The notes beneath the pieces were generated by a model that had not been told where the DNA came from, made no database searches, and saw only the letters and a list, made by a program, of their open reading frames with translations. This document shows, piece by piece, positions 49,879 to 61,600 of a stretch of 64,000 nucleotides of DNA. The position numbers and the translations under genes were made by a program. Positions within the stretch are counted from its first letter, which is position 1. Every line of letters starts with the position of its first letter. Source of the DNA: Chrysopilus asiliformis (lineage: Eukaryota > Arthropoda > Insecta > Diptera > Rhagionidae); contig OZ035963.1 in the NCBI GenBank assembly GCA_964034945.1, positions 2,575,828-2,639,827 on the forward strand. The letters run 5' to 3'.

Positions 49879-50242
49879 GCGCAGTATTACACACGGCAAC
49901 TTTCGGGCTTACTTAAGCCGATTTTCGGGAGAAACGACTGCGGAGGGAAAAGTTGCCACTCGAAATCATGGCTTATCGACAATCTGCATACATGCAAAGC
50001 GTGTGAACCGGTTTAGGAAAAGTAGTAGGCAGAAATCATTTCCGTTCTGACCGTCAGCAGGTAAAGATCTTGGGAAGTATATGAGCAGCAGCAATTTCAA
50101 TGGTTTGAGTCCACACACACACACATGTAAAATTGTGTAGCATATGCAAAAAGGATTGGCTTATTTAAGCCACAAATGTAAGCACATTGGCTTATTAAGC
50201 CCAAAAGTTTCCGGCTTACTTAAGCCAAGTGTAATACCGGAC
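49879..50242. mobile_element. Harbinger-type MITE, copy c
   Basis: 364 bp with TTA on both sides (49876-49878, 50243-50245). It differs from copies a and b by scattered substitutions and a longer CA run. Confidence 0.82.
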
Positions 50243-52369
50243 TTAGGCTCTTTCAGGTATTTTTTTCAGCAGTGCAAAAACTATTGCTGACCCAGTCAAA
50301 TCACTATCGGATTCGCAAACAGCGACACCAAATTACCCAAAAAAAATAACAAAATGAATATCAGCCTAAGTTATTTATTGCACTACCAAGCTCTGCAGAT
50401 CAACCAAAATAAACGCAAAAGGGAATAAGTAAAACTGATTCATACGTAGTAAGATAATAACTCCGATAAAAATCTTGACAAAATTCAATTTGGATTAATT
50501 TGCATGTAAAGATTTCCTAATAATTTCTCTTAAGAATAAAATTTATTAGCATCCGTCGGCGTTTATCTATCCGTTTCGGTATAGTTCTATCAAATATAGC
50601 GCTTTTCTTTGTTGTTTTTTATACCACAAAGCAGTATAAGAGCAGCTAGAAGGTAATTTGCATAATACATGAGAGAGAATCAAATGCTAATGACTTTCGT
50701 CGCCACTCAGTTAGATGGGGCGAACGAAGACAACGATTTTGAATTTTATTAAAACTAAGATTGAAAACGGGTAGGAAGAAGCACTAGGAAGCCGGGATCG
50801 AAACGACGAAGCCCAAGAGTATTCAGAAGAATCAAAAAATGTTTAAAAAGCGTTGGCTTCTCTATACAGATCCCTTCGGTCGGCGGGTACATTGGACCAT
50901 TTTTCATTGTTCTGTTTCCCAGGAAATCACTCGCACTAGAAGAATGAAATTGACAGCAAAAAGTATTCCTTTATTGTAGGACACACTCATACCGCCTCAT
51001 TTCATTATCCTTACATAGCAACGCATATCAAAACCAACTGTCGCGAAATGTCATTTCCAAAAATATTTTTGTACATCTCCAGATTGAGATGAATCCTGCC
51101 TAATGTGCGACTCTTGATGTAGGTGTCTGTAGTGCATTCCATCGTCACTTATTCCACTTCAACTTTTTTATTTATATTTTCGCCTGTTTTGTATCAATAG
51201 AAAATACGGTTTGACTCCCTCCCACACGATTTCATCATGGATGGCTAGAAAATTGTGTGCAAATCAAGATTCTAGGATGGTTACATTCAGAAGAAGATAC
51301 ATTTCGATTCGGTTCGTTTCCACGTTAACTGGATATAATCAAATTACCAGCCATCGTACCAGTTATTTTATTTACTTTTTATACACTTCCAGAGGGAAAA
51401 TTTTATGCTGTTGAATTGAGTTATGGGCGACACGTCGTCTATGTCGTTTTCATTACATTCAAATTTAAGGTAGACGTTAGTTAAGTTAAAATGGCGATAT
51501 CCCCACCTTCAGTCGTTATTGCAACACGAATTTATCTCGAAAAGTTAAAGATCTGGCAATTTTCACTTGGTTGAACTGTTTTGCTGTTGATATAATTAAC
51601 GTATTCCAAATGTACACATAAACCCCGAGGATTTATCTAGTTATCTTTAGTAGAGTGCTGAATTAAAGGAAATTAAATAATTTATAGCCTGCAATTGGAT
51701 AGTATTTTTACCAAAAGCAAATTTAGTATTAGTTAACAAATTTTTAAGTTTTTTTTTGTTTGTTACTAACTAATGTTTTACTTACATATTTTAGTCGTAA
51801 AATATACTCATTTATTGAAAACATATTTTACAGATTATTTCAAATTATTTTGGTGTTTAGATACATTTGCTTACAAACATTTCAATCTTTCCTAAAATTT
51901 ATTTTAGATATTTTAAATTGGAAACTGACTTGATCATTTTTCTGAAAATCATTCTTTATATAAAGTCACGAGGAATTTGGTTTTAATCTTGTTGAAAAAC
52001 CTCCAAATCAAGGGTTAAGTAAACCAGGGAACAATCGTGAAACACTCTATATGAAAACTTCTGACCGTATTTTAATAGAAATGTTCCCATTTGTATGGGG
52101 GGCGTTCGAATGCTATTGTGTGGAATTCGTTCAAACGGACATTGTGTGGACAAACAGGCGGAAATCAATATATTTTACCATTCCAAACATTCTAATGTAA
52201 TTTTTTTTCGACGAATAATTCGATGCGCTACAAAGGGTATACAGACATCCCTTGATATAAGACGAAGCTCAATTTTCTGTTGCCGATCTCGATATACAAC
52301 GACACAAGTTCAATTTACGACCCTAAATTTCCAAGATGGTTTTTCAATTTTCAAAACTCTGAACTTATA
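50243..52369. other. Intergenic DNA
   Basis: A family-B-like phrase ('cagcgacaccaaattaccca') lies at 50319-50340. No gene seen. Confidence 0.5.
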
Positions 52370-52381
52370 ATTTATTCTAAA

Positions 52382-52866
52382 CTAGCTTGCATACCCGTCG
52401 TTGCCGGGTTAAGTTTTTTCAATTTTTTTTTTTGATGGCCTATGTTGGAGCTAAACTTCAGGTTAATCGGTTCAGTAGTTTCCCCGCGAAAGAGTAACAT
52501 AGAGGGAAAACTAAGTTTTGAGATGACTTTACTTCCTCCCCTTACTCCCCGCACCTCTCGGGCTACTTTTTAATGGGTCTATGTTGGGGCTGGACCACAA
52601 CGAACATATATGCCAAATTTCAGGCCAATCGGTTCAGTAGTTTCCCCGCGACAGAGTAACATAGCGCAAAAAATAAATTTCGAAATCATTTCACCCCCTC
52701 TCCTTACTCCCCCCACCCCTCGCCCTGCTTTTCCGTATTCCTATGTTGGAACCAGACCTACCACAGACACTCATGCCAAATTTCAAGTCAATCGGTTCAG
52801 CTGTTTTTGCGTGAAAGAGGAACAGACAGACAGACAGACACCAACTCATTTTTATATATTAGTATG
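52382..52866 (+). repeat. Family A repeat, copy 7, with 12 bp target duplication
   Basis: Complete from head 'ctagcttgcatacccgtcg' to tail 'atattagtatg'. ATTTATTCTAAA is found exactly before (52370-52381) and after (52867-52878), so this copy defines both ends of the element (485 bp). Confidence 0.88.
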
Positions 52867-52878
52867 ATTTATTCTAAA

Positions 52879-53966
52879 TTGAGCTAATATTCAGAATTTG
52901 CAGCTCTATCATTTTCACAATGTATATTATATCAAAAATGATCAATAAAAATACAAGATTTCGATATACGACGTTTCGATATACAACGCAAATCACGAAA
53001 TTTGGCCCGCCTAAGAACTTTGTAAATCGAGCGATTCCTTTACTTAATCTAATTTATACTGTATATTAATTGTATTTTGTATGTTGAAGGTCACCGATAC
53101 ATTAAGTTATTGTTATAATGAAATTCACAAGTTTTAAACCACCACAGCAAATAAGAACCGTAAAATTACCGAAATTAGAACTAAATAACCATCTACCAAA
53201 TTTAAATCCTTTAAAAATTACACGACACCTTCAAACCCAATAAACACGCGCCAATTCAACGAGAAAACGAATAAAAAAAGTAACAAACTTGTTATCCCTT
53301 TAAATCAAACGTAAAACTTTTTGGCACCGTAAAAATTTCGAAAACCGCAAAATCTCATTTAAAGTTATGACGAGTCATTAGGATGAAAGAATCAAAAGCT
53401 TTGATGGAAAGATGTACAGCCTTGTACAGGAGGGCAGACCACCATTCCATCCTTTTGATACTTTAAAAGCGACAGATTAAATCTGAAAAAAAGCGAATCG
53501 AGTCAATTTTATATGATGTCGTAAAGTAAAATTATTTGAGTGTTTTTTGTGTTTATAATATGCCATTTACGGATTTCAACTTTTATGTGTGCAAACATTT
53601 ATCCAAATACAATGTAAATGAATATTTCAATAAAGGATAAAAAGACGTTGCTTTCATGAAAACTTTTACCTGAAATTCATTATCAGATAGATATTAAATT
53701 TGTTAATTCACAAAAACAAAATAGATATACAATTTCATGGTCCTGCTGTAATCAGGCTGCCCGAGCCAAAGGTGTACAACATTTTCATTCTGGTATTAGT
53801 TGTACTGTCAGTATTTGGCATGTTAAATTAATTGGAGAAAAAACAACATCCAATTACCACAGATTTTCATAAAAATGATAATGCAATTAAAATTTTAATA
53901 ATGAAAAACTTTCACGCTTTTATTTTAATTAAAACTACATATTAAAATTGTTTTAATTCGATTTTT
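52879..53966. other. Intergenic DNA downstream of the torsin-like gene
   Basis: 52960-53040 has 'cgatatac(a/g)acg' motifs also seen at 52292, possibly arms of an older element into which family A copy 7 inserted. No gene seen. Confidence 0.4.
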
Positions 53967-53972
53967 TTTATT
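53967..53972 (-). promoter_or_regulatory. Poly(A) signal of the torsin-like gene
   Basis: AATAAA on the minus strand, 65 bp after the stop codon. Confidence 0.5.
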
Positions 53973-54037
53973 TTCATACAAAAAAACAACGCATAGTTAA
54001 ATTCGCTACGAAATTCAGTAAAGAAATTTAAAAAAAT

Positions 54038-54931
54038 CTACGGTTTATAAAGTACAATGCGAGAATAAACCTTTTTACATCCCGATCGGTAATAATCAAT
54101 TGTTTCTGCAATTTCGTCAATAGTTTTACTGTTCAAAGTTAAATTACATCGCTTAGATTCTAATCGAATACAGTCTTTAACATCAAACTTTGTCAAATCT
54201 CCAAAATTTATAGTTTTTATCTCACTTAAATTATGTAATGATTTTAAATTAGCATTAAAATCTAATTTCGACAGTTCATTATATCTTAGTAAATTGAATA
54301 CATAAAAAAATATCGCATTAATTTGATATTGTTGTAAATATTCTTTGGAAATACGATTAAAATCAACGATTAGATTTTTATCCATTGGGGCGAGGTTATC
54401 AATGACTACCAGGTTATGACCGCACGTTGAGAGACTCCTAACTATACGATCCAATTTGCGAATTTGCATATCTTTCTCATCTATTGATATGTCTAGCCAG
54501 AAATGATGATACACATTTTCGCGCCATGGAAATTGTTTCTCTAACAAATTCACAAATAATGTTTTTCCAACACCTGTGGCGCCAACGATTGCAAAAGCTG
54601 TAAAATTCCTATGCATTTTAAAAGATTCCTCGATTGTGGATAACGCGTCATCCTGCGACAAAAAATCTTCCTTCAAAAAAGATATCAGCTTCTTAAAGTC
54701 GAACTGTTTAAAGCAGTATTGCGAATTCGCATATACTACTGCATTATACTGTTGTCTATAGATAACAAGTAAATTTTCTAGCAATTCAGGATTAGAAGCT
54801 AGGCCGACTATAATTCCAAGAACAGTACAAATTTGTAAAGTACGAAAAATAAGTATTTTAATTTTCGTATGCTCAGATGAAGTTTCAACGTAAAGACGGC
54901 GAATTTTGGTTTTAGCTATAGATTTTCCCAT
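54038..54931 (-). CDS. Divergent torsin-family AAA+ ATPase, membrane-anchored
   Basis: Torsins are AAA+ ATPases of the ER lumen and nuclear envelope that need LAP1/LULL1-type activators. From the Met at 54931 the product is 297 aa. Visible parts: basic N-terminus (MGKSIAKTKIRR), a hydrophobic segment at about 26-45, Walker A GATGVGKT (117-124), Walker B LVVIDN (174-179), and a C-terminal YYRSGCKKV in which Gly-Cys-Lys (284-286) matches the torsin sensor-2 redox motif. Oddities: the Walker B acidic pair is Asp-Asn (D178, N179) instead of Asp-Glu, and Walker A ends in Thr where typical torsins have Asn. The frame stays open upstream to 54991, but a splice-acceptor-like TTTTTTACAG ends at 54948, so I prefer the 54931 start with a 5' UTR intron. 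Membership of the torsin/Clp group is well supported; orthology to a named torsin is not. Confidence 0.78.
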   Translation of the reverse strand: MGKSIAKTKIRRLYVETSSEHTKIKILIFRTLQICTVLGIIVGLASNPELLENLLVIYRQQYNAVVYANSQYCFKQFDFKKLISFLKEDFLSQDDALSTIEESFKMHRNFTAFAIVGATGVGKTLFVNLLEKQFPWRENVYHHFWLDISIDEKDMQIRKLDRIVRSLSTCGHNLVVIDNLAPMDKNLIVDFNRISKEYLQQYQINAIFFYVFNLLRYNELSKLDFNANLKSLHNLSEIKTINFGDLTKFDVKDCIRLESKRCNLTLNSKTIDEIAETIDYYRSGCKKVYSRIVLYKP

Positions 54932-54947
54932 TGATAAAAAATGTGAT

Positions 54948-56598
54948 CTGTAAAAAATTGTTGAAATCATTACTAACAATAATCCGATCAATTTCGGATG
55001 AAGTGAAAGTTAAAAAAAATTAGTCTCCCATATAAACCAATGTAAAATCAAATAGCCTCAGAAGATTGGGGACCCAAAACTATACTGATCCTTAAATATG
55101 CATAAAATCTTAGACAATGTTGTATAAAAAATTTTGATTTTTTTAGAGAAGAGTTAAAATCTCTAGAAGGCGGTGAAGGACTACATGAAAAGACATATTT
55201 AGAGGGGTTCTTCTTACAAAAAAAGTCAGACATTATTATTAGTTTTTCACCTTTTCCCAATATATCTGGAAACACCACTAAACTGATTGAAATTCATTAG
55301 AGCTCAGGGTCAATTTTTATTGCAATATGTGCCCAAAAAACAAAATTTTGTTCACAAACCGAAAAATTGTTGATGAACTGAGTCATTTTTTGGGCTCAAA
55401 AGTAGTCTTCGAACCGAAACATTCTCAAATCGGGAACGTCCAGGAACCGAGGTTCCGTTGTACTCGAAACAATGTTAAATTAGAATTACAAAATTTACAT
55501 GAGTGACTCCCTTTTTTTTTTTAAATCAAAAATTTGTATTTTTAAAAATACTTTTTTATATTGAAAATATTGAAGCGTGCTTTATTTAAAATTGTTCCCG
55601 GAGCAAATTTTTGATTCTGCAAAACTTTTTCACAATCAAGCTATTTTTGGGAACAATATAGATAATAGAAAATGTAAGCAAAGCCAATATCTTTAACCTA
55701 GAAATCTGATATTCATCATCCTTCAAACAGCAAACATAACAATTTATACAAAACCTAATACTAATATCAGTGATGAAAATTTTTCTTACTCTTTGGTGTG
55801 AAATTTTAACTGAAAAAATCAGATAAACACTTTTAAACTGCAATTTCTCCAGGAATAAAAACGTTCCACGTCCAATAACAACCAAAACAAATTCAAACTT
55901 TGACAACTAGCTCGAGCTGGCATTTTACTGCGGTTATGCGATTCCCATAATTCGGTTTTTAAACCACATTCCAGATAATTCGGTTTAAGTATAAACTGAA
56001 AACAGATTCAAGATTAATGTGACAGTTTACCAAATTATCCTTTATTATCCTTTTTTATGTGCAAACAAAAGTTCTGGAGCCTTATTCAGGACTAGAATCG
56101 AGTAAAGAATCTTTCGAGTTCGACCAAATGCGATTGACGAATTTTGGCGATTTGCTTTTGAGACTTTACACAACACATCAGAGTGAGGTTATGAAATGAT
56201 AAGGGTATTCACAGTCCTCTTTTAATTTTGGGTATTCGGTGTTTTCGGTAATATTAAAAGACTGACTGAAAAGCCGCTTTTAATTTAATTTAAAAAATCA
56301 AATGAATCACTCTTTGGAAGAGAGTGAACCAGAAATGAAGCACTCTTTAAGCTGACTTTTTACACATTAAAACTTCATGTTTATCCTACTAAAAATTATT
56401 TGAAATAGATTTTTTTAGACCGCGTTAAATCAATTTAAAAAAAATTAAAAAAAAAAGCGCGTAAAAAAAAGTTCGCCCATAAACAGAATTCGGTGTATTT
56501 TGTTGTTTGCTCTTAATATTGTTATTTTTTGTATGTGCTTTAGGCAAAAATAACTTAACTAAAGCAGTACGAGGAGCTCGATCGAGTACCTAAGCTAA
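54948..56598. other. Intergenic DNA
   Basis: 55340-55480 ends in an element-like terminus whose reverse strand reads 'tacaacggaacctcggttcc', the style of a pogo/Tigger end. 56205-56270 is an inverted copy of 14165-14230. ORFs at 55048-55278 and 55586-55906 are not recognisable. Confidence 0.45.
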
Positions 56599-56982
56599 TG
56601 CTACATTTACACGAATGACAAATTTGTCATTTTTTTCTTGTCATTATGTTAATTCCCGTGTAATTGGATTAATTTTTGTAATTTTTTCTGTCAGAAAATG
56701 TCAATCTCTCATAAAAGAATGATCTTGTCCATTCTTTTATGCCAGGTTGTCATTCGTGCAAACGCAATATTAGTTATGACAACTTTAGTATTCAACTTTT
56801 GTCATAACTAATATTGCGTTTGTACGAATGACAATCTGGCATAAAAGAATGGACAAGTTCATTCTTTTATGAGAGATTGACATTTTCTGACAGAAAAAAT
56901 TACAAAAAAGTTACCATTTACACGGGAATTAACATAATGACAAGAAAAAAATGACAAATTTGTCATTCGTGTAAATGTAGCA
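56599..56982. mobile_element. 384 bp near-palindromic MITE, copy 2 (TAA duplication)
   Basis: Same length and almost the same sequence as the copy at 39198; TAA at 56596-56598 and 56983-56985. Confidence 0.88.
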
Positions 56983-57107
56983 TAAGAGTAGTAGGAAGCT
57001 ACTATCGAGTTGCTGAATAAGGCCTCTGAAAAAGTTGAGCCAAAATACTGTCAGATTTGGTATCAGCGACCCCAAATTACCCAGAAAAGACTCATTCGTG
57101 AGTGTCA

Positions 57108-57275
57108 CCCGGCCCTTACACGCGTCTGTAGAGCTGGCACAGTCGCTGACACAACACAGTCTCGTGTAAATGCACTGACTGCCAGTTCGCTAAATGTATT
57201 TTAATTCGTTGTCAGTAATTTGACATTTGAAGTCTGTGCTACTGACATACTTTATAGTCGCGTGTAAGGGCCGGG
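57108..57275. mobile_element. 168 bp MITE with TCA target duplication
   Basis: CCCGGCCCTTACACGCG and exact reverse complement CGCGTGTAAGGGCCGGG; TCA at 57105-57107 and 57276-57278. Confidence 0.8.
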
Positions 57276-57278
57276 TCA

Positions 57279-58568
57279 GCCTGTTTAATAATTTTTGGTC
57301 GACTCAAGATTTCCGTCGACTAGTTGGCCGATCGAAAATGTTACATGAAACCATCCCAGAAAAGCATGCTAAGCTCCCGTTTACAGAGGCAAATTGGTAC
57401 TTTAAATTTGTAAGAATTGCGAGCTCATAAAATACGCCACGGTAATTCTAGGACGTCTTGGTATATTTAGCAAACAAGTTGCAACTGCTGTAGGCCCGGT
57501 AAAATATTCACTAATGTTTTAAATGTTCCTAAATCCAGATCATAGTTGTCCATCTCAAATTAATCACTTGATCGGGAGCATGGTGACCTCGAAGCGTGGT
57601 TGAACTTGGTTCCATTTCTGATGTTCATACCTTTAATAGAAAATTTAAAAAAACGAATCTCAGTTGAGAATGGTTCCTAGTTAGCGAAATTCAGAAGCCT
57701 TTAGTTGTGTATATTCTGTCCTGCTAAAAATTTGAGAAGTTTTCTGAATGAAAGAAAATTTCGACGAATTTTACTATTTTTTATTTTTATCTTTCATTTT
57801 GAAGCTATTTATAAAATATTCAACACAAATAAGATAGTTTCTTCTTGGATCTTCACATGGGAATTGACGGGTTAACTCGTAAAAATCGGGATAAACAATT
57901 TTTCAAAATTGTAAAAAAAGATTGTTTTTCAATTGTCTTCTAATAAAAATTTTACAAATACAATTAGGGCTTCTATTAAATTTCAACAAAATTGCAACAT
58001 TTCCTCTTTTTTCAATCAATAATAAAAATGTTCATGTCACATTTTCAATAAAAATCAATGTTTACAATAAATAGATACAATTTCTCATTTCAATAATTTG
58101 AAATTTCACAATAAATAATTTGAAAATTACATTCTAAAACACAACACTTTGAAATTTGGTTTTTCAAACTAATTTATTTGAACATTTTTTATATACGTTT
58201 TACATCTGAATTTTGATTTAAGGACAGTACCTGTTAGTTCTACTGTATATAAATGCGTTAATTTAGATATGCTAATACAAAACGTTAAATATGGACAACC
58301 TAATGGGAGTTGTTTGTGGCCCTTGAATGTATCTAAAAAAAACTATTCGCTATTTTAAAACACTGTCTGACTGTCATAGAAAAACCAGTAAAATGGTTGT
58401 CATGAAAGTTTATTTTTTTTGTGAACAAGAAAATAAATTGATTTAATCAAAATGATTTTTATTACATATTTTTTTTTTCTACTAATATCTTAAATACTGA
58501 GATATCCAACATCTATATAAATATATTTATATATAATTATCATTATTATGGAAAAAATGTGTAAAATT
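57279..58568. other. Intergenic DNA downstream of SINHCAF
   Basis: The short ORF at 57227-57430 is not recognisable. Very AT-rich from 57900. Confidence 0.5.
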
Positions 58569-58574
58569 TTTATT
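58569..58574 (-). promoter_or_regulatory. Poly(A) signal of SINHCAF
   Basis: AATAAA on the minus strand about 102 bp after the stop in the last exon, supporting that exon as the true 3' end of the gene. Confidence 0.5.
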
Positions 58575-58675
58575 CAATAGTAATTTTCAATTTCAGAATC
58601 ATTATCATTGATTTAAATTCATTTACGTTCGTCTTGTCTATCTTAAAAATTAACACTAAAACTTAACAATAGTAG

Positions 58676-61600
58676 TCAATTTGTTGCTGCTTGATTGATG
58701 TTGTTGTACTTTGTCTTAACTAAAATAATTTTCTGATTAAGATTCGTCGTATTCGGAATTGCATTCACCAGAGCATTTCCATTGGTATTACTTCCGGTCA
58801 GAATATCCACAAGTCTTCCATCTTGAGCTGAATTAAATATTGCACGATCATCAGTGACGTTTTGTATGACTTTCTGAGCCTGAAAAACATTCTTTGGTTA
58901 ACAAATGCTGTTAAAAAGCAAAACAAACAAAAAAATTGGTAGTTTTTTTTATATATTCAATGTTTTTTGAGTGACCTACGTAAAGATTACAGCATATGAG
59001 CTTTTAATTAATTTATTAGTTAAATATTTGGATATTTATTAAAAGTTCTTTCTAACATTTTCCATTAGTTTTATTGCTTTGGTAATTTAGAGCATTTAGA
59101 AGCTGTCCGCCAAGAGTGGCTCCATAAAAAACGTGACAGAATTTGACGAGGGAGCCTTGCTCCTCCCTTGGGTTGGAAAAAAAACTTAAAATCACCGTAA
59201 CGTATTTTATGGACAATCCCTAATCAAGAAAAAATCTATTAATTTTGATCGTCACCTTTTGTTTTCTAAAATAAAATACCCTTCGCACACAAAGAACTTT
59301 CGTTGATTTATAAATAAACTGAACACATTAAATCTCAAAAATTCATGAGTCGATTGGCCACAATTAAAATACTTTTTCCTCATAGATTTTTACTTTCTTT
59401 TACAGAGTATAATAAAGTATTGTATTCATGAAAAATTTCGACCTCTTAATTTTGCCTAAAAAACATTTCCCGATCAATCCTGAGTCGATTGGAGTCATAT
59501 TAAAAAAATGTCTTTCTGTCTGTCTGTCAGTCTGTGTACAAGATTTCTAAAAAATTAATAGAGCTAGCGCCATGAAATTTTATAGGCATGTTGGGTCCTG
59601 AAATGGGACGATCCTATCAACTTTTGGTGGAAATCCGTTAACCGGAAGTATCCAAAATGGCGGTTTTTCAAAGATCGCAATTTCGTTTTTCTCGATTTAC
59701 TCCCAAACTACGCGTTTTTTAGTGGCCTTAAGTATGACCAAACTTGGAGAAAATAAAATTTCCCACACTTTTGTCTTTAGCTATAACTCGATATCTCGAC
59801 CTGTTATCGAGATAAACCGTTATTTCCAAAAAAATCAGTTTTTTGCAATTATCTCGAAAATTAACGGGTTTTTGCTGACTGAATGTATGAAGTGAATTAA
59901 TGAGAATGGCATTCTGCACAATTTTGTCTTTTACCGTTATCCGTTATATTTTACCGGTATTGAGATATTTTCATTAATATGTAAAAAATAATACTTTTGC
60001 GAATAATTTGCAAACTAACGGTTTTTCTACAAATCAGTTAAAAGAATAATTAAAGATGTTAATATTTTCTACATTTTTGCAATTTACCGTAAATTGATAT
60101 CTTTTACAGTTCTCAAGTTATCTCAAATTTTGTACGTTTTTGATATTTTTGGATGAACCAACAATTTATTGGGAGGTCGTCTTAGGTTTACAACGCGACA
60201 GGGCTCTAGCGTAAATTGCACAGGGTCGTAGATTTTGTAGAAGAAAGTTTTGTGTTGACCACAACTGATATTTTTATTAATCTCCAGAAAAGCATGTTTC
60301 TTTTAAAATTTGGTTCGGTTCTGGTTTCTGTTTCTTGGTTTTGCGTCACTAAAATTTAAATTTAAGTTTTTGATTCGGTTCTGAAAACCCAGTTTGAATC
60401 TCTGCTAATTTTACAAAAATCTGTTAGGAAGTAGATCTGTTAGGACAGACAGACAGACGGACGGACATGCTAAATTCAACTTTTTTTATCATTCTAAACA
60501 CACTGGTGTAATTCATTTTTTGTGCGATGACGGGATCTTGGCATTACAAACGGTAAGGCAAAGTTAATATACCCTTTGGTTTCACCATACGGGTATAAAA
60601 AAGTTGAATTTAGCATGTCCGTCCGTCTGTCTGTGGCGCGGATTGCGGGCGCACGGATTGAACTAGAGACTTGAAATTTTGAGCAGATCCGTTTTTCGTA
60701 AAATGCGAGGCTAAGTTCGTTAATAGGCAAAAATGGACCATTAGGGGGGGTACCCCCCATACGAACGAAAACGTTTTTTGTAAATATCGCAAAAACGGTG
60801 CATCTCATCAAAAAAAGTCCAAGAACGAAAGTTATTTAGGATATGATTCTATATAAAACTTCCATACATCAAAATCCGATTGGAATAAACTTAAAAAAAT
60901 CTTATTGGAAAGTTTGACTTCAAAGTGGAATTTTGGTACAACTGTTCGAATTTTGATACGAATATCACCATACGGGTCTCCAATGATTGCCAGATTGGCA
61001 ATTATAGCTTTTGTTATGTTTAATTACTAAAATATAAGTTTTTCTTTTTAAATTTCCAAATAGAAACAAAAGGATTTTTTTTTGTACTTACGCGTTACCT
61101 ATTGTATGTTGATATGACTTCGATAGGTTTATCGTCGATATCAACTTCGTCCATATATTAGAAAATTTAAAGCGTCCCGATTTCTAATATTTCTAAAACA
61201 TATTTTTTCGAAGAAATAGACTTTGGACTAGTTTACTTAACCGTGTATACTTTTTACCTCCCTCGATATCTAAACATTCTTCCCACAAAACGCCACCATT
61301 TTTTTAACGTTATTGTGGGAATTTCCATCAAAGGGAAACCAACGGATTTACTATTTCCCTTAATCGAGCAAATCAAACAATTTTTGACGAATACATGAAT
61401 AGTTCGCCGCCGAGAATAAGTCAAAAATATATCAAAAGATAATTTTTGTATTCTTTTCATCCAAGAAATAATAATTTAGACGAAACTTTATTGTAAAGAT
61501 GTATTTATAATTAAATATTACAATTATTAAAATACAAATGTATTAAATAGAATTGCAGAATTAATATGCAGGTTTGTAAGTAATCTGATTTACAGTTTAC

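Noticed and set aside
52200..53040. Possible pogo-like element around family A copy 7
   Set aside because: Only scattered 'cgatatac-acg' motifs match; no convincing inverted termini could be defined.
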